A stretch of 64,000 nucleotides of DNA from Adiantum capillus-veneris (lineage: Eukaryota > Streptophyta > Polypodiopsida > Polypodiales > Pteridaceae): contig CM043953.1 of assembly GCA_014529385.2 (NCBI GenBank), positions 71,647,372 through 71,711,371 of the forward strand, written 5' to 3'. This document shows positions 52,735 through 64,000 of the stretch, one piece after another. The notes beneath the pieces are model-generated. The model was not told where the DNA came from. It saw only the letters and a list, made by a program, of their open reading frames with translations, and did no database searches. The translations under genes and the position numbers were made by a program. Within the stretch, counting starts at the first letter, position 1; the number at the start of each line of letters is the position of its first letter.

Positions 52735-55700
52735 TTACAAGTTCTCTTCTGGGGACATGCTGTTATAGGTTTGCTCAAATATGTCATTTGACATATCATA
52801 TACATTATGCTCACCTTCCCTTGGGGACATGGAAAACCTGATGCATCGCACCAGATGGGAGTAGATTAGAGCAGTGGGCTTGTTGTCCAAAAGGAAATAA
52901 GTATCATTTCGGCCATTTACCTTGTCATAGAATAGACCCTCAACCACAAGTTCTCGACAACCATCAAGGCATTGCTCAGGTCATCGTGGTGGCCAACATA
53001 CATGGGGGCGTATTCATCCGCTTCTCCATCGCTTTCATCTGTAGCTGTGGGTTGTATTTGCAAGTATACCCACCCCTACACATGATCTTTGTTGGCACAT
53101 ATCCTCCATTGACCTTTGATGCACGCACCACAAAAGCAAGAGAGAAGTATGTGCCTTAGTTCGTGCATATCTGTCTGACTGTAGCCATTGACACAGTGCC
53201 AGGATCAAGACCCTATCATGTGCTTGTAATCCCACTCTATAACTCTTATCTACATCACCGAGCTTGAACTCCCAGAAAGCACGATCGAATTTTTTGCCTA
53301 TCTATGGGCATTGATTTCTGAGAGTTACATTGAGGAATGCAACAATTATTCAAGCGTTATGCAGCTCCCACCCGTCAAATTTCAACTACTCCTTTGTGAG
53401 GGCTCTTTTGACCATTGCACTAGCCCCATCGTGTTCACCCTTTCCATGGCCTGAAGCAAAGAAATTGTGCGTCATTTCGACACCTGTCATATTGAAGAAT
53501 CGTGCAACAAAATAGAATGGCCACCTTGCTTTGAATTGTGATGCAGACCATCCGACCACACCCAATGTCGCTTGACACTATAGCCGTGTCTTTTCAGCCA
53601 TTCATTGTGCAAAATAAAATAGTGCTGCATAAACAAAGTGTCATGTGTCTTGTCGTCAGAGATGTAGAAGTGAGTCATCTTTTGTATAGCATCAATCGCA
53701 TCACGTAAGTATGAAATGTGAACAAAGATTTTGACTTGAGATGAATACCAATGCATTGACTAGATCTCATTTCTGCACCTTGAAGGAGTAATTCTCTGCA
53801 AAATCCACTATAGACACCACTACCCAAACACTCCTTGAACTTGTTGAGCTTGCCACCTGTACAAGTAGTTGTGCTTGATGAACTTCCCTAGTTTCCATCG
53901 GAGCACAAAGATGAAACTCATCAGACTGAGCTGCTGAACCATGAGGTCTTTTTGACATTTATCTAGACCTTCTTCATCATTTTCTTGTGTAGGAACCTTG
54001 TCAAAAAGCTTGATAGTCATTATAGAGATACCATCACTCTCTTCAACGGGACACAACAAGAGCCTTTCAATCCCGCAATCAGTGCATGTTCCCAAAAGAC
54101 ATTTGCGACGATGAAAAGCACTATCAGTTGGCTTTGGACACAATACAAACTCCCATAGTTCTGTCAAGGATAAAAGTGGTTTTTGGTGCTGTGCATTGCA
54201 CTATTCCACCACTCGGACTGCACACAAGGCACTTGCAAAAGCATGATGTTCCATGTAGCCCGTATCTTCCATGACGCATCTGATTTAAGCCTTCCTTCAA
54301 GTAAACAATCTAAACATGGTATTCACAACAACAGGTGTTGCGGTCCTTCAACTTGCATACGAAGTATGGCTTTAGACCCTCAAAGCATCTAAAGGACATC
54401 CTAATGTTAGGATGAGCCTCCTGGAATCGCATGTATAAATCCCTCTGCCACACAAAAGACATTTAAAAATACTATAAAGAACTGAAATCTAGTTGCAACG
54501 CTTACATACTACCACCTTGAGGTGTATTTTCACAAAAGTAGGTATGCCTTCCCCTTTTGTCCACAAAAAAGTAGGTATGTCACTTCTCCACCTTTTCAAC
54601 CAAAGTGAGGTGGGGTTGGTTGAGCAGTGGGAGTTGGTGTCCATTAGTGAAGCACTTCAGTGAACTTGGAGAACACTCTGAAGCACTTTGGGACACTTTT
54701 AAGCACTTTGCAACACTTTAAAGCACTTTGGGACACTTGAAAGTACTGTGAAGCACTTTGTGGCACTTTCAAGCACCACCTGGAACTTTCAATCAACCTG
54801 TCATGCACTTTGGTGCCCTTTGAAGCACTCTGCAGCATTGTAAAGCACTTTGGGACACTTGAAAGCACTCTAAAGCACTTTAGTGCACTTTAAGAGCACT
54901 CTGAGGCACTTGATAACACTCTGAAGCACTTTACCAGCACTTTGGAAGCACTCTAAACTACTTGGTGGCACTTTCAAGCACTTTGTGGCACTTCAAAGCA
55001 CTCAGAGGCACTCTGTGGCACTTTCAAGCACTAAGAAGCACTTTATGGCAGTTTCAAGCACTATGAAGCACTTTGGGACACTTTGAAGCACACTAAAGCA
55101 CTTTTTGACGCTTTCAAGCACTCTATAGTACTTTGAAGCGCTTTGAAGCACTTTGAAGCACTCTGCAACACTTTAAAACACTTTTGGGCACTTGAAAGCA
55201 CTCTGAAGTGCACTTTAAGGGCTCTTTGAAAGCACTTCAGTGCTATTTAAGAGCACTCTGAAGTGCACTTTAAGGGCTCTTTGAAAGCACTTCAGTGCTA
55301 TTTAAGAGCATTATGAGACACTTTATGGCACTCTGCAGCACTCCAAAGAACTTTAGAGTTTAGAAAGCACTTTGAATCACTCTAAAGTACTTTGTGGCAC
55401 TTTAAAGCACCATGAAGCACTTTAGTGCAATTTCTAAGCGCTTTAAAATACTTTGAAGCACTTTTTGGCGCTTTCATGCACACAGAGATGCACTTTTCTT
55501 GCACTTTCAAGCATTTGCAGACTCTATTGATGCACTTTGAAGCACTTTGAGACACTTATAAAGCATTTCAAAGCTTTTGTAAACACCCAAAATTACTAAG
55601 TAAGCATTGTGACACACTTTGAAGATGTTCTGGCTGATATACTTGAATTAAATCAAGGAGATGCAGCGAATGCACCAAATGTGCCCTCCTGTTGATTCTC

Positions 55701-56381
55701 TTTCAAATGACATCTTTCTTGTTTGGGGAGATGCAGGTTTTCATTGACCAGAATTGAAACACGATTTCTCTGATTTTGATCGTTAAGGTATTGGTCCTAT
55801 GTTGTTGACGTTGACACATGTCTAAGGGAAGTGACCCCTTCTCCAGATCGGTTTGCAGACGAAAACTCGCTCCCATGACATTTATTCGATGAAGTCCTAA
55901 TGCCTTCACAACATCATTGTTGCTCATTACATTGTCAGCCCCATTGACTCCATTGAGGCATGCCATGATAGTAGCTCGTTTCAAAAAAAGCTCATTGTTT
56001 GAACGAGGAGTCTTCATCTTAGAAAATGCTAGAGAAAATCAGCCTTCCAATTGTCTTCGATGTGGATTGAAAAATTGAGAACGTTGGATGATTGAGAGGT
56101 TGTTGTAGAATGCTCCATTGAAGACCCTCAAAAATCCCGTTTGTTTGATTACGCCAACACTTAGCAACTGCCCTACATATGTTCTTTGCCTCCTGCTCAT
56201 CAATGTCACCATCCTCTTGTGCTCGTGCCATCCCTTTTTGCATATTTCTTTGTTCCCTATTCTTTGCAGCCCAATAGTTTCGTAGACTCAGTAGAATATC
56301 CCTTGGGATATGCTGTGTAGCAGATAATGGAGGAAGGTAAAGGGGGTTTGCACTTCCATTATAAGTATTATGCGATTCCAT
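52735..56381 (-). pseudogene. Transposon-derived zinc protein relic (DFAENY ... GHGKGEHDGA family)
   Basis: Reading the minus strand across frames gives one long conserved protein. It starts near 56381 with an Asn/Arg-rich N-terminal part ending SPNKKDV (55710). An interruption that holds a minisatellite follows. Then come FQEAHPNIRMSFRCFEGLKP (about 54430), CFCKCLVC (about 54220), CLLGTCTDCG (about 54090), VDFAENYSFKVQ (about 53800), HWVWSDGLHHNSKQGG (about 53560), FASGHGKGEHDGA (about 53450) and YSHLVRCIRFSM (about 52850). I recall such proteins in animal and plant genomes as likely transposon-encoded, but cannot name the superfamily. Stops and shifts in nearly every segment make it dead. 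TTTTGTGTGGCAG just before the second part looks like a 3' splice site. Confidence 0.6.
54650..55560. repeat. 10-bp-period minisatellite (AAGCACTTTG type)
   Basis: About 0.9 kb of AAGCACTTTG/GGACACTTTA-like units in one orientation. Around 54680-54780 the period is exactly 10 bp with a 20-bp dimer. It lies in the likely intron of the 52735-56381 relic. A 10-bp period cannot encode a repeating peptide in one frame, so it is not coding. Confidence 0.88.
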
Positions 56382-56445
56382 GTGGAATGCGCAAGGATGC
56401 TATTGACACGACAATGAAGACAATCAAAACAGTGCCATAGTACTC

Positions 56446-56773
<328 letters not shown>

Positions 56774-56990
56774 GGGAGCAAGAGGTGGAGGGACCCATTG
56801 AGGCAGTATTGCAGAGAGCCCAGAGGAGTGGCGGGTAGAGTGTGAATTTAAATGCGCACGCAGTTTGATACTTTAAGCTTTAGTATTAAAGTGAAATGGA
56901 ATTTCCAACCCACATGAATTCCAACCTTTCAGCCAAAAAGATTTTATCTTTCCTTTATATGAAATGAAAATGAATAACCCAGCACCCATT

Positions 56991-57572
56991 TCATCTCCTC
57001 CCAAAGGAGTGTCCAAGACACTCCTTTTTGGTACCACCTAAACATGCTATCACCCGAGGTTGTGCTACATAAACTTCCTCAAATATGTCACCATTGAAGA
57101 AAGCATTAACATTGTCTGACTGATGTACATCCCAACCAAAATGAGCTGCCAATGCACATAGAAAATGAACAATAGTCATACGGCAAGTGGGAGCAAAAGT
57201 TTCTTCATAATCTATGCCTTTTTGTTGCGCATAGCCTTTTGCAACAAGTCGGGCCTTATGATGATCAACCTTACCATCCGGCTTGCACTTCAACTTGTAA
57301 ACCCACTTTGTACCAATGGCCTTTTTGCCAGGAGGCAAATCACATAAAGTCCATGTGTCATTTTCTATAAGTGTATCATATTCTGATTGCATGGGAGCCA
57401 TCCAAGTTTTTGAAATCTGTGCTTCATCAAAAGACAGAGGTTCCTCAGCATCATGTAAGCTACACATAGCCAAAGAATAACAATCTAATGCATAAGATGC
57501 ATGGCGAGAGCCTGAACGAGTATGACTAGACAAAGGTGCATCCAATTTACTATCACGCAATGTATGTACCAA
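56991..57572 (-). pseudogene. pol: Copia reverse transcriptase, N-terminal part
   Basis: Reads W-X8-E near 57400, then LPPGKKAIGTKWVYKLK, RLVAKGYAQQKGIDYEETF and NAFFNGDIFEEVYV, the standard opening of Ty1/copia RT. The aspartate that usually precedes VNAFLNG is Asn here (SDNVNAF). The YVDD box is absent because the fragment stops first. Confidence 0.88.
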
Positions 57573-57764
57573 TCATTTTGGCATACCTCTAGCCTGGTCA
57601 TTTTCATCCCTTTCCTCATCAAGTACATCATGTACATCTACATCAGTAATAGGATGATCTCTTACATTTTCAAAAACCCCCATAGGTTGAACATTGGCCT
57701 CATTAGAATTTACATTTAAACTTACACCATTGAAAAGAGGCAACAAAGTGACATAAATGTCATG

Positions 57765-58695
57765 TCAGCTGACATCACTGTCTCTAGTACATGACAACAA
57801 GGGCTGAATAGAATCTTCCACAAACACAAAATCCCATGAAACCAGAATACGCTTTGTTTGTGGATGATACAACCTATAACCTTTGCTTTTAGCACTATAA
57901 CCAACAAAAATACATTTGACAGCCTTATCATCCAATTTTCTGCGTTGTGTTTGTGGCATTAAATCATATGCCAAACAACCAAAAATACACATGTTCTCAA
58001 TAGAAGGCTTTTTATCATGCCATGCTTCATATGTAGCAATAGATTGCAAAGCTTTTGTAGGAAACCTCTTTAGTACATAAGTGACACACATGATGGGCTC
58101 AAGCTAAAAAGAATGTGGAAAAGCTTGACTTTTGACCATACATCGTGCCATTTTGGTAAGGCATATAAGGCACTGTACATTGGTGTTTTATCCCATGACT
58201 ATCTAGAAATGCATTAAATTCATGAGACATATACTCCCCCCCTCGATTGGAACAAAGGGTACCCATAGTCCATTTTGAGACATTTTCAGCCATAGCCAAA
58301 TTTTTTTTGAAGCACATAAAAACTTCTGACTTTGCTTTAAGAGGAAATACCCATGCATGCCTGGAGTAATCATCAATGAAAGTCACAAAGTAAAGGTAAT
58401 TTCCCAAGGATGGAGTTTGCATGGGCCCACAAACATCACTATGCATAAGATGCAACCTACATGTGGCCCTAACTAAACCATCCTTTGGAAACTTAGAACG
58501 CTGCATTTTACCCAAAATATAGCCTTCACAAACGTGTTTGACAGGTGCTTCAAGAGGCGGCAAAGAAGCAACCATATCAGATTTTTGCAACGTAGCAAAT
58601 TGGAAAAATTCAAATGACCAAAACCTGCATGCCAAAGTTTTGCATTTGAAATAGCCTTTGAATCCAAAACTGCATTTGCAAACTTCTACCCACAC
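57765..58695 (-). pseudogene. pol: Copia integrase, broken, catalytic residues altered
   Basis: The core reads LMHSDVCGPMQTPSLGNYLY then FIDDYSRHAWVFPLK. The second catalytic site is LCSNRGGEYM where SDRGGEY is expected, so Asp is replaced by Asn. The usual glutamate after QNG is also not visible (QNGTMYGQK). A second frame, 58091-57765, carries the C-terminal part with FGCLAYDLMP and KCIFVGYSAKSKGYRLYHP. Confidence 0.87.
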
Positions 58696-59020
58696 TTGTC
58701 ATACAAAGTGAGCTGAAACAATTTCATCATCGAAACTGAGATCATGTATTGTACATCTGTCATCCACAAAATTGACTACAAGACCAAGTCTAGCAAGTGC
58801 AGATACATACAAAAAATTCTTCTTGATCACCAGGTACATAAAGTGCATCAACAAGTGTGAAAGAACTGCCATTTTTAGTAGTAAGCACAATCTTACCCAC
58901 TGCCTGAACTGGATAAGAGGCATTGTTGGCACAAGTGACTGAATTCCTAGGAGGGATAGACTCGAGAGAGGCGAACAATTAATGATGTGAGGCGTGCTTT
59001 GTAGCACCACTATCAAAATA

Positions 59021-59365
59021 TCACACATGTGAACCTACAGTAACTGACATGCATGCATCATGGACAATAGGATTGTAAGTGCACTCTGCACTAAAATCCC
59101 ATTCTGCATCAACATCAACATCACTATCTCCTTTCACAGAAGACTCAACAATGGCTACATTTGTAGTGGAACCAACATTTGCAGTGGAACCACCCTCTTT
59201 CTTTTTAGCCTCTTTGGCCTTCAACTTAGGACACTGCTTGATCAAGTGATCATTAGCTTTACAATAATGGCAATGCATCTTCTTTTTGCCCTTATCACCA
59301 TAATTTCCACACGAATTGTTGCCATCATAGGCATTAGAAAATAGGTGCCATGGTAAATGTTGCAC
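59021..59365 (-). pseudogene. gag: Copia gag C-terminal part with CCHC knuckle
   Basis: CHYCKANDHLIKQC fits C-X2-C-X4-H-X4-C. A Lys/Glu-rich linker follows. The next open piece (59028-58699) is in another frame and covers the protease region, where no clear DSG survives. Confidence 0.8.
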
Positions 59366-59699
59366 CTAATGTGAAAATTGCCCGAAAAGAGGATAAACAA
59401 AGCGAGAACAACACGTGCTATATAGCACAAACCGTAGAAGATTGTAAGGGACTTGTAATGCAAAGAACGACATTGACAAAAATTCTACACAAAATGACAA
59501 AATAGCCTATGTAGTACTGCTTGTAGTGGAAAGGGAGGTTGAAATGAGCTCAAATCAAAAACCTGAGCAGACTAAGCTCTACAAGCTTTGCCAAAATTTT
59601 TGTCGACCTGCGAGCACTCTCCAAAGCTCACAGAAATCAAAGAAAGTGAGAACGCGTGTGCTGGAGCTGCTGGCAACTAAGCCCAAGAGGACGCAACCT

Positions 59700-59711
59700 G
59701 CTCTGATACCA
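59700..59711 (-). other. Copia primer binding site, initiator tRNA-Met
   Basis: On the minus strand TGGTATCAGAGC lies two bases after the LTR end, the standard Ty1/copia primer site. Confidence 0.9.
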
Positions 59712-59713
59712 AT

Positions 59714-59942
59714 TGTTGGAATTAGGGTTGTAGGAAAACACACACAGCTTGGAGAAGATGAAGGAAGCTCAAGGCACACAATAGAGAGTGTATTACTTAG
59801 TGTGCAATAGAAAGATAGATAGCCCTAGAATGAATGGGCGTATATAGAATGCACAAGGGAAAAAACCTTCTAGAGAGGGAAAAAATGCCTCAACGGTCCT
59901 AAGCGTGTTCACACACATCACTACCACATGTATATGGTAACA
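59714..59942 (-). repeat. Copia 5' LTR, right edge uncertain
   Basis: The inner edge at 59714 is fixed by the PBS. The outer edge is proposed at AACA 59939-59942, giving 229 bp with TG...CA ends. A TATA-like site lies near 59840-59847. Without the 3' LTR this cannot be confirmed. Confidence 0.55.
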
Positions 59943-60378
59943 GCCTCAAACTATATTTGCTCATAGATCACACCATGCATATATGCCTATAAAAGCAATG
60001 CCAAGAGCGATGGTGCTCAATATTTTCCAAGAAGCATGCTTTCCTATGTCAAGCTTCCACATTGCCTTCATGTACGTGCTGTTATCTTTGATTGCTTTCT
60101 ATGCAAGTGTTTGAAGCAAGGCGTCGTGTCTTAAGTTGGTCAACATGATTTTTGGTCGTGATGATTATGGTTTGCTAAAAAAGTGTTGTTCACGAAAATC
60201 TGTGGCAGATTGTTCAAGGGTCCAATCTTTGTTTGCTTGTGGGGACATGTGCTTATCTTCATTTCAATTTCTTGTAGTCAGTTGTCTTTTTTTTTGTGGG
60301 TTTAAATTAGCACAGAGTGCTTTGAAGCTTGTGAATGGTATTAGAGTCCAATTTTAGATGTGTATTTAGTAAATAGTC
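59943..60378. other. No gene recognised
   Basis: No credible ORF or motif is visible between the copia LTR and the hAT relic. Confidence 0.5.
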
Positions 60379-62040
60379 TTGCTTGAGTTTGCATACCTTA
60401 AGAAGATGGTGAAAGGATATGAGTGGAACTACGTAGATGAATTGGTCAGTGGAAAGACTACATCAAAGTTGAGGTGTAAGACCCGCGGTCATAATTTTAG
60501 TGGAAATGCTCACAGGATAAAAGAATGTGTTCAAAATTCTTGGAAACGTGACAACTTGCAAAAACCCCCCAAGAGGTATTGAAGCAAAATTTTTCGAGTG
60601 GGCGCTCAGGGCAAAGAGAGTACATCTTGAGGACAAAAAAAAGGGAGATCCCAAAATGATGGCTCCATCTATGGCTAGGGACATGGAGATGACACTTGAG
60701 AATGATCAAAACCCTCCTTTGACCCCTACTCAAGGTCAAGGTGGGTGTCATTCATCCTTTGCTGGGGCTGGTAGCTCTAATCCTACTACAAGCTCTGCTA
60801 ACATAAGCTGAAGTGAAGCATCGACTGGAGGAGAACCTGCACCAAGTGGTCCTCCTTTGCATCAGGCATTTAATAAACAATGGCTGCTTGAACTCCATCT
60901 TAAGTGGACACAAGCATTTGTTGCATATGGAATTCCTTTTAATGTCATTCAAAATCCTATCTTCAAAGATGCTTTAATGAGCACAGCAAAGAAGGGTTTT
61001 GTGGTACTTGATTAAAAGAGATGCGTACAGAATATTTAGATAAAGTGAAAACTACATCAGAAAATATTTTAAAGCGCACAATTGTTGATTATGTGCCACA
61101 GTATGGATGCACAATCGCTCTGGATGGTTGGAAAAATTGTCAAAAGAAACCATTGATTAATGTGATGCTGATTTGTCCAAGAGGTTCCATCTTTCTTGAA
61201 GCGATCGACATATCCCTAAAAGAGAAAACTAGTGGATATCTTGCTGGTGTATATGAGCATTCGATCAAAAGAGAAGGGGGACCTAAAAATGTGACAGCCA
61301 TTGTCACAAATAATGCATCTAACTACAAAGCAACTGGAAAAGCAATTGAAGCAAAGTATCCAGAGATTACATGGGTTGTTCCATGTGTTGCTCACAATTT
61401 GAATCTGATCTTAAAGGACTTTGGAAAAGTTCCTTCTATTAAAGCAAACTCTTCTAGATGCAAACCAATTGGTGAATTTTATAAGAGAGCATTCATTTTC
61501 TTACGCTTTGTTTAGAACAAGGTCCCCAACAAAAAATTTATAGATTTTTTGTGTGACCCATTTTGCGACAACGTATTACGTTCTCTCATTTTGCGACAAT
61601 GTATTACGTTCTCTCTACACTGCTACAGGTTAAAGCAGCCCTTGTTGAAATAGTGGTAGATAGAAGATGGGACATTTCACCTGGTAAATATCCCAAGTAT
61701 GAACCTGCAGCTTCCAAATGCTATCAACTTGTAAACTCTCCTGTTTTTTGGAGAATTGTAGACAAAATTGTTTGTTGTCACAAAACCCTTCACTCATCTG
61801 ATACGATTAGTAGACAAGAAGCCTATATCTTTGGACGGGTTTACTGGTACATGCATGAAGCGTCTCTCAAGTTAAAGGAATGTACATCTTATGCAAGAAA
61901 AGAGAAATCCATGATGATGTTGTTTGTCAAAAGATGATGGGAGCAGTTGCATATTCCTTTACATAGAGCAGGGTTTGTCTTAGATCCCAAGTTCCAGATG
62001 CACGAGCAAGCTTCAAACAATTAAGTGATCATTGATTTCA
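60379..62040 (+). pseudogene. hAT transposase relic (BED finger and DUF659-type domain)
   Basis: The start resembles a BED finger (YEWNYVDELVSGKTTSKLRC) but the second Cys and the final His residues are lost. A stop and shift near 60580 are followed by a Lys-rich linker. The transposase core (61021-61515) has GCTIALDGWKN, AIVTNNASNYKATGKAIEA and CVAHNLNLILKDFGK, in the order seen in DUF659 hAT proteins. The Asp usual in TDNA is Asn here. A further part (61563-61937) continues the core (VVDRRWDISPGKYP). A 28-bp tandem duplication at about 61561-61616 breaks the frame. It ends where E3 begins. Confidence 0.8.
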
Positions 62041-62084
62041 AGAGAGTGTGTGCCCAACTATTACACAATGTGGATGGACAGGTG

Positions 62085-62405
62085 GCATACACACAGACCC
62101 GGGGGGTTCACCGGCTCTTGTTCATAAAAATCTCTGAGTCCTAGCCGTAGGTTGGCTTCTTTGGTTTCAGGCTTTGCGGCAACATCATACACTTCTTTTA
62201 GTAGGAGTTGCAACTCCACTTGATGTCCCTCCTTGCTCTTGAATCTGCCAGTGAACACTATGGTGTGATGCTCCTCAAGTTGTTCCTTTGAGAGATAGGT
62301 TGCCTTGGCGGTTTTGACTGAATCGGGGTCCAGTTGGTATGCTGGTAGTTCTTGCAAATTTTCTTTCTGGTTGATCTTCTTCTTGGCCCTCTCTGCTGCT
62401 TGCAT
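62085..62405 (-). pseudogene. E3 ORF3, first ~105 codons only
   Basis: It begins MQAAERAKKKINQKENLQEL in the context ACAGGATCCATG, the same twelve bases as E1/E2 ORF3. HTIVFTGRFKSKEGHQVEL aligns with the E1 stretch IKIYQGTFRDPQGQTVDIP, which supports homology at low identity. A basic N-terminus is kept. The rest is missing because of the junction with the hAT relic. Confidence 0.7.
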
Positions 62406-62590
62406 GGATCCTGTTTGAATAGAGTGTCAAAGTTAGCAGATTTGATGGATTTTTCTCCAAAATGTCCTTTAGTTTGAAATGTTGACAATTTTGGTCCAAT
62501 TTGCTTCAAATCAAATTTTGAACAAGCATAGATGCATACAAACATGCAAGGAACAAAATTGTAAAGTTAAAACAAAAATTTGCAACCAAA

Positions 62591-63137
62591 GTAAATAATC
62601 ACGATTATTTACAACTGAGTAATTTCTCCAAATTTTTGCAGACTTGGCATCACAAGCTTGAAGTATATACCAAATACATGCTCTGAGTGAAATATGGGCT
62701 CATTTGGATGCATAGGGTGAAAATGGTACCAGATTTTGGCTTTAGGTCTCAGAAACAGTAGATATAATGGAAATTTGAGATTTTGAGCTCCAAATTGGTT
62801 CAAACTTGGCTAGTGGGGTTAACACATCATGTACTTTGGATATATGATGGCAAAATATCAAAATTTCTCCATTTTGGCTAGAGAGTAAATAATCGCATTG
62901 TTTAGGCCTTGTGTATGTGATATGAGGTGATTTGGATCAAGAATTGTGGTCAATAACTCAAAAAAATTGACTTGCAAAGACTTCCTTGCGTTTTTTGACA
63001 ATTTTCCAAGTTATAGGTGCTCATTTTGGCTCATACTTGATTTTTGGCATGTAATAGGTGTGTACACATGAAAGGTGAGGTGATGATACAATTTCCAAGC
63101 AAAAATAATGCAAAAGTAAATAACCGCGGTTATTTAC
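62591..63137 (-). promoter_or_regulatory. E3 palindromes, three sites of a different sequence
   Basis: 63116-63137 is a perfect 22-bp palindrome (GTAAATAACCG plus its reverse complement). 62591-62612 has perfect 10-bp arms around a central AC. 62885-62906 is a decayed copy with the left half kept. Spacing is 294 and 231. The nearest site lies 185 bp before the ORF3 ATG. Confidence 0.8.
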
Positions 63138-64000
63138 AACAGTCACAATTTTCTTGCAAAACTTAAAAATTTTGACCTAAACACATTCTATACACCTAAA
63201 ACAAGTCCTAAATTGAATTTGGTCAAATCTGGTCTTGTTGGCATCACTTTGTGCTTTGTCGACTCTGAAATCACTGATTTCTATGACTATACTGTCTGTT
63301 GAGTTGGTTTGTCACTTGTGAGACTTTGGACTTGTCCGCAACATAGTCGTGAAGCAACTCATCCAATTCTGGCTCATTTGGAGTCAGTTTGACCTCGTAT
63401 GTCGAATTTGATGCTTTGTAGCCTTCGAGACGTTTTCAGCTTTTTAAGGGATTTGCTTGATTGATTTCACAAAACCAATCATATACATTGTATATAAACC
63501 TCATAAGCAAGATGTCTATGGAGTCAGATCCAAATTCTGGCATCTGCAAAAAACCTATCTTTTCTACTGGGACCACCTCGACCCCTGTCGGATGGTCAAC
63601 TAATGATATAGAAAGGTTCTATTATGTTAGGGCATGCTACATTTCAAATCCCATCTAATTTGGTCGAGCTGACATGTAAGCCGCTATGATTAGTTTTTGG
63701 TCGTAGGTCTTCGCGCACTGCTTGGATTCTAGGGTTTTTCTAGGGGTTTAGACTAGCTATCATCCGTAAAAAATGGATCATTGATGAGTAAAGAACTTAC
63801 CCCTCATGTCTTGTGTGAGACGGCGCTGAAAACGGGCAACTGTAGACTCTGGAAAGTATGTGCGAAAGAGGTCGAAAAGCTCTCTCTGCAAAGGTGACAA
63901 GTGAAAATGAGATTGTTTTAGCCTACTTGGGATATATATATCCGGACTTCCCGAACCATTTTTCCCTAAATTCCTCCGTTAGTCCTACTAGTCCGTGAAA
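63138..64000 (-). other. E3 spacer, rest
   Basis: No credible gene. It has general resemblance to the E1/E2 spacer; the element continues beyond the window. Confidence 0.55.

Larger units (their letters stand above)
56991..59942 (-). mobile_element. Truncated Ty1/copia element: 5' LTR, gag knuckle, integrase, part of RT
   Basis: Minus-strand order: LTR (about 59942-59714), PBS, gag knuckle, protease-region relic, integrase and the start of RT; RT ends near 56995 and nothing follows. Frames are broken throughout. Loss of the RT active site and 3' LTR makes it inactive. Confidence 0.85.
62061..64000 (-). mobile_element. E3: fragment of a related Ty3/gypsy element (ORF3 start and spacer)
   Basis: Minus strand. 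ORF3 start at 62405, spacer upstream to the window edge. Bases 63800-63970 resemble the E2 spacer near 39410-39600 (CTCATGTCT, CGGACTTCCCG). It is a different family from E1/E2: most bases differ, and the palindrome sequence differs. Its ORF3 is cut off near 62085 against the hAT relic. Confidence 0.75.

Noticed and set aside
53330..53515. Plus-strand ORFs within 52735-54400
   Set aside because: They are shadows of the minus-strand transposon protein relic, whose motifs are clear.
54644..54868. ORF over the minisatellite
   Set aside because: A 10-bp period rotates the frame; the ORF is chance.

Overview
This window looks like nuclear DNA of a land plant with a large, repeat-rich genome. It holds long Ty3/gypsy LTR retrotransposons, a Ty1/copia fragment, a hAT relic, LINE fragments and minisatellites, and no intact host gene. 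The relic gene families could fit a fern or another seed-free plant, but that is only a guess. Almost every coding stretch is broken by stops or frameshifts.

Layout. (1) 1-16089: E1, a plus-strand LTR element of about 16 kb, cut by the window edge inside its 5' LTR and missing about 2.4 kb of pol. (2) 16090-33177: an older patchwork. It contains a DUF7869-type transposon protein relic, a LAMMER/AFC kinase relic, a LINE endonuclease fragment, a decayed retroelement ORF3 with LTR-like DNA, an unrecognised gene relic, an FCP1-like relic and minisatellites. (3) 33178-52174: E2, a nearly complete 19.0-kb copy of the E1 family on the minus strand, with a perfect 5-bp target duplication (CCTTT). (4) 52175-56380: a minisatellite and a minus-strand transposon-protein relic with a 10-bp-period array in its probable intron. 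(5) 56449-56772: GA arrays. (6) 56991-59942: a truncated Ty1/copia element. (7) 60379-62040: a hAT transposase relic. (8) About 62061-64000: E3, a fragment of a different but related Ty3/gypsy element, minus strand.

The E1/E2 family is built as LTR - tRNA-Asp-type PBS - 1.4-kb leader - gag - PR - RT - RNase H - integrase - second retropepsin-like domain - tryptophan-motif repeats - internal polypurine tract - 2.7-kb spacer - ORF3 (about 1,090 codons, sense strand) - PPT - LTR. Unusual parts are a tandemly duplicated integrase zinc-binding module, the second protease-like domain after integrase, and the large coiled-coil ORF3 with no membrane segment.

The strongest candidate for an undescribed system is a 22-bp palindrome (GACATCATACG plus its reverse complement). 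It occurs nine times per element: four in the leader before gag and five in the spacer before ORF3. Spacing is nearly fixed (about 284, 284, 135, 283 and 288, 125, 284), and the last copy ends 165-167 bp before each start codon. The DNA between copies has diverged. E3 carries a different 22-bp palindrome (GTAAATAACCG plus its reverse complement) at the same place before its own ORF3. Family-specific sites paired with a family-specific ORF suggest an element-encoded DNA-binding or anti-silencing system. That function is inference; the palindromes, spacing and positions are read directly.
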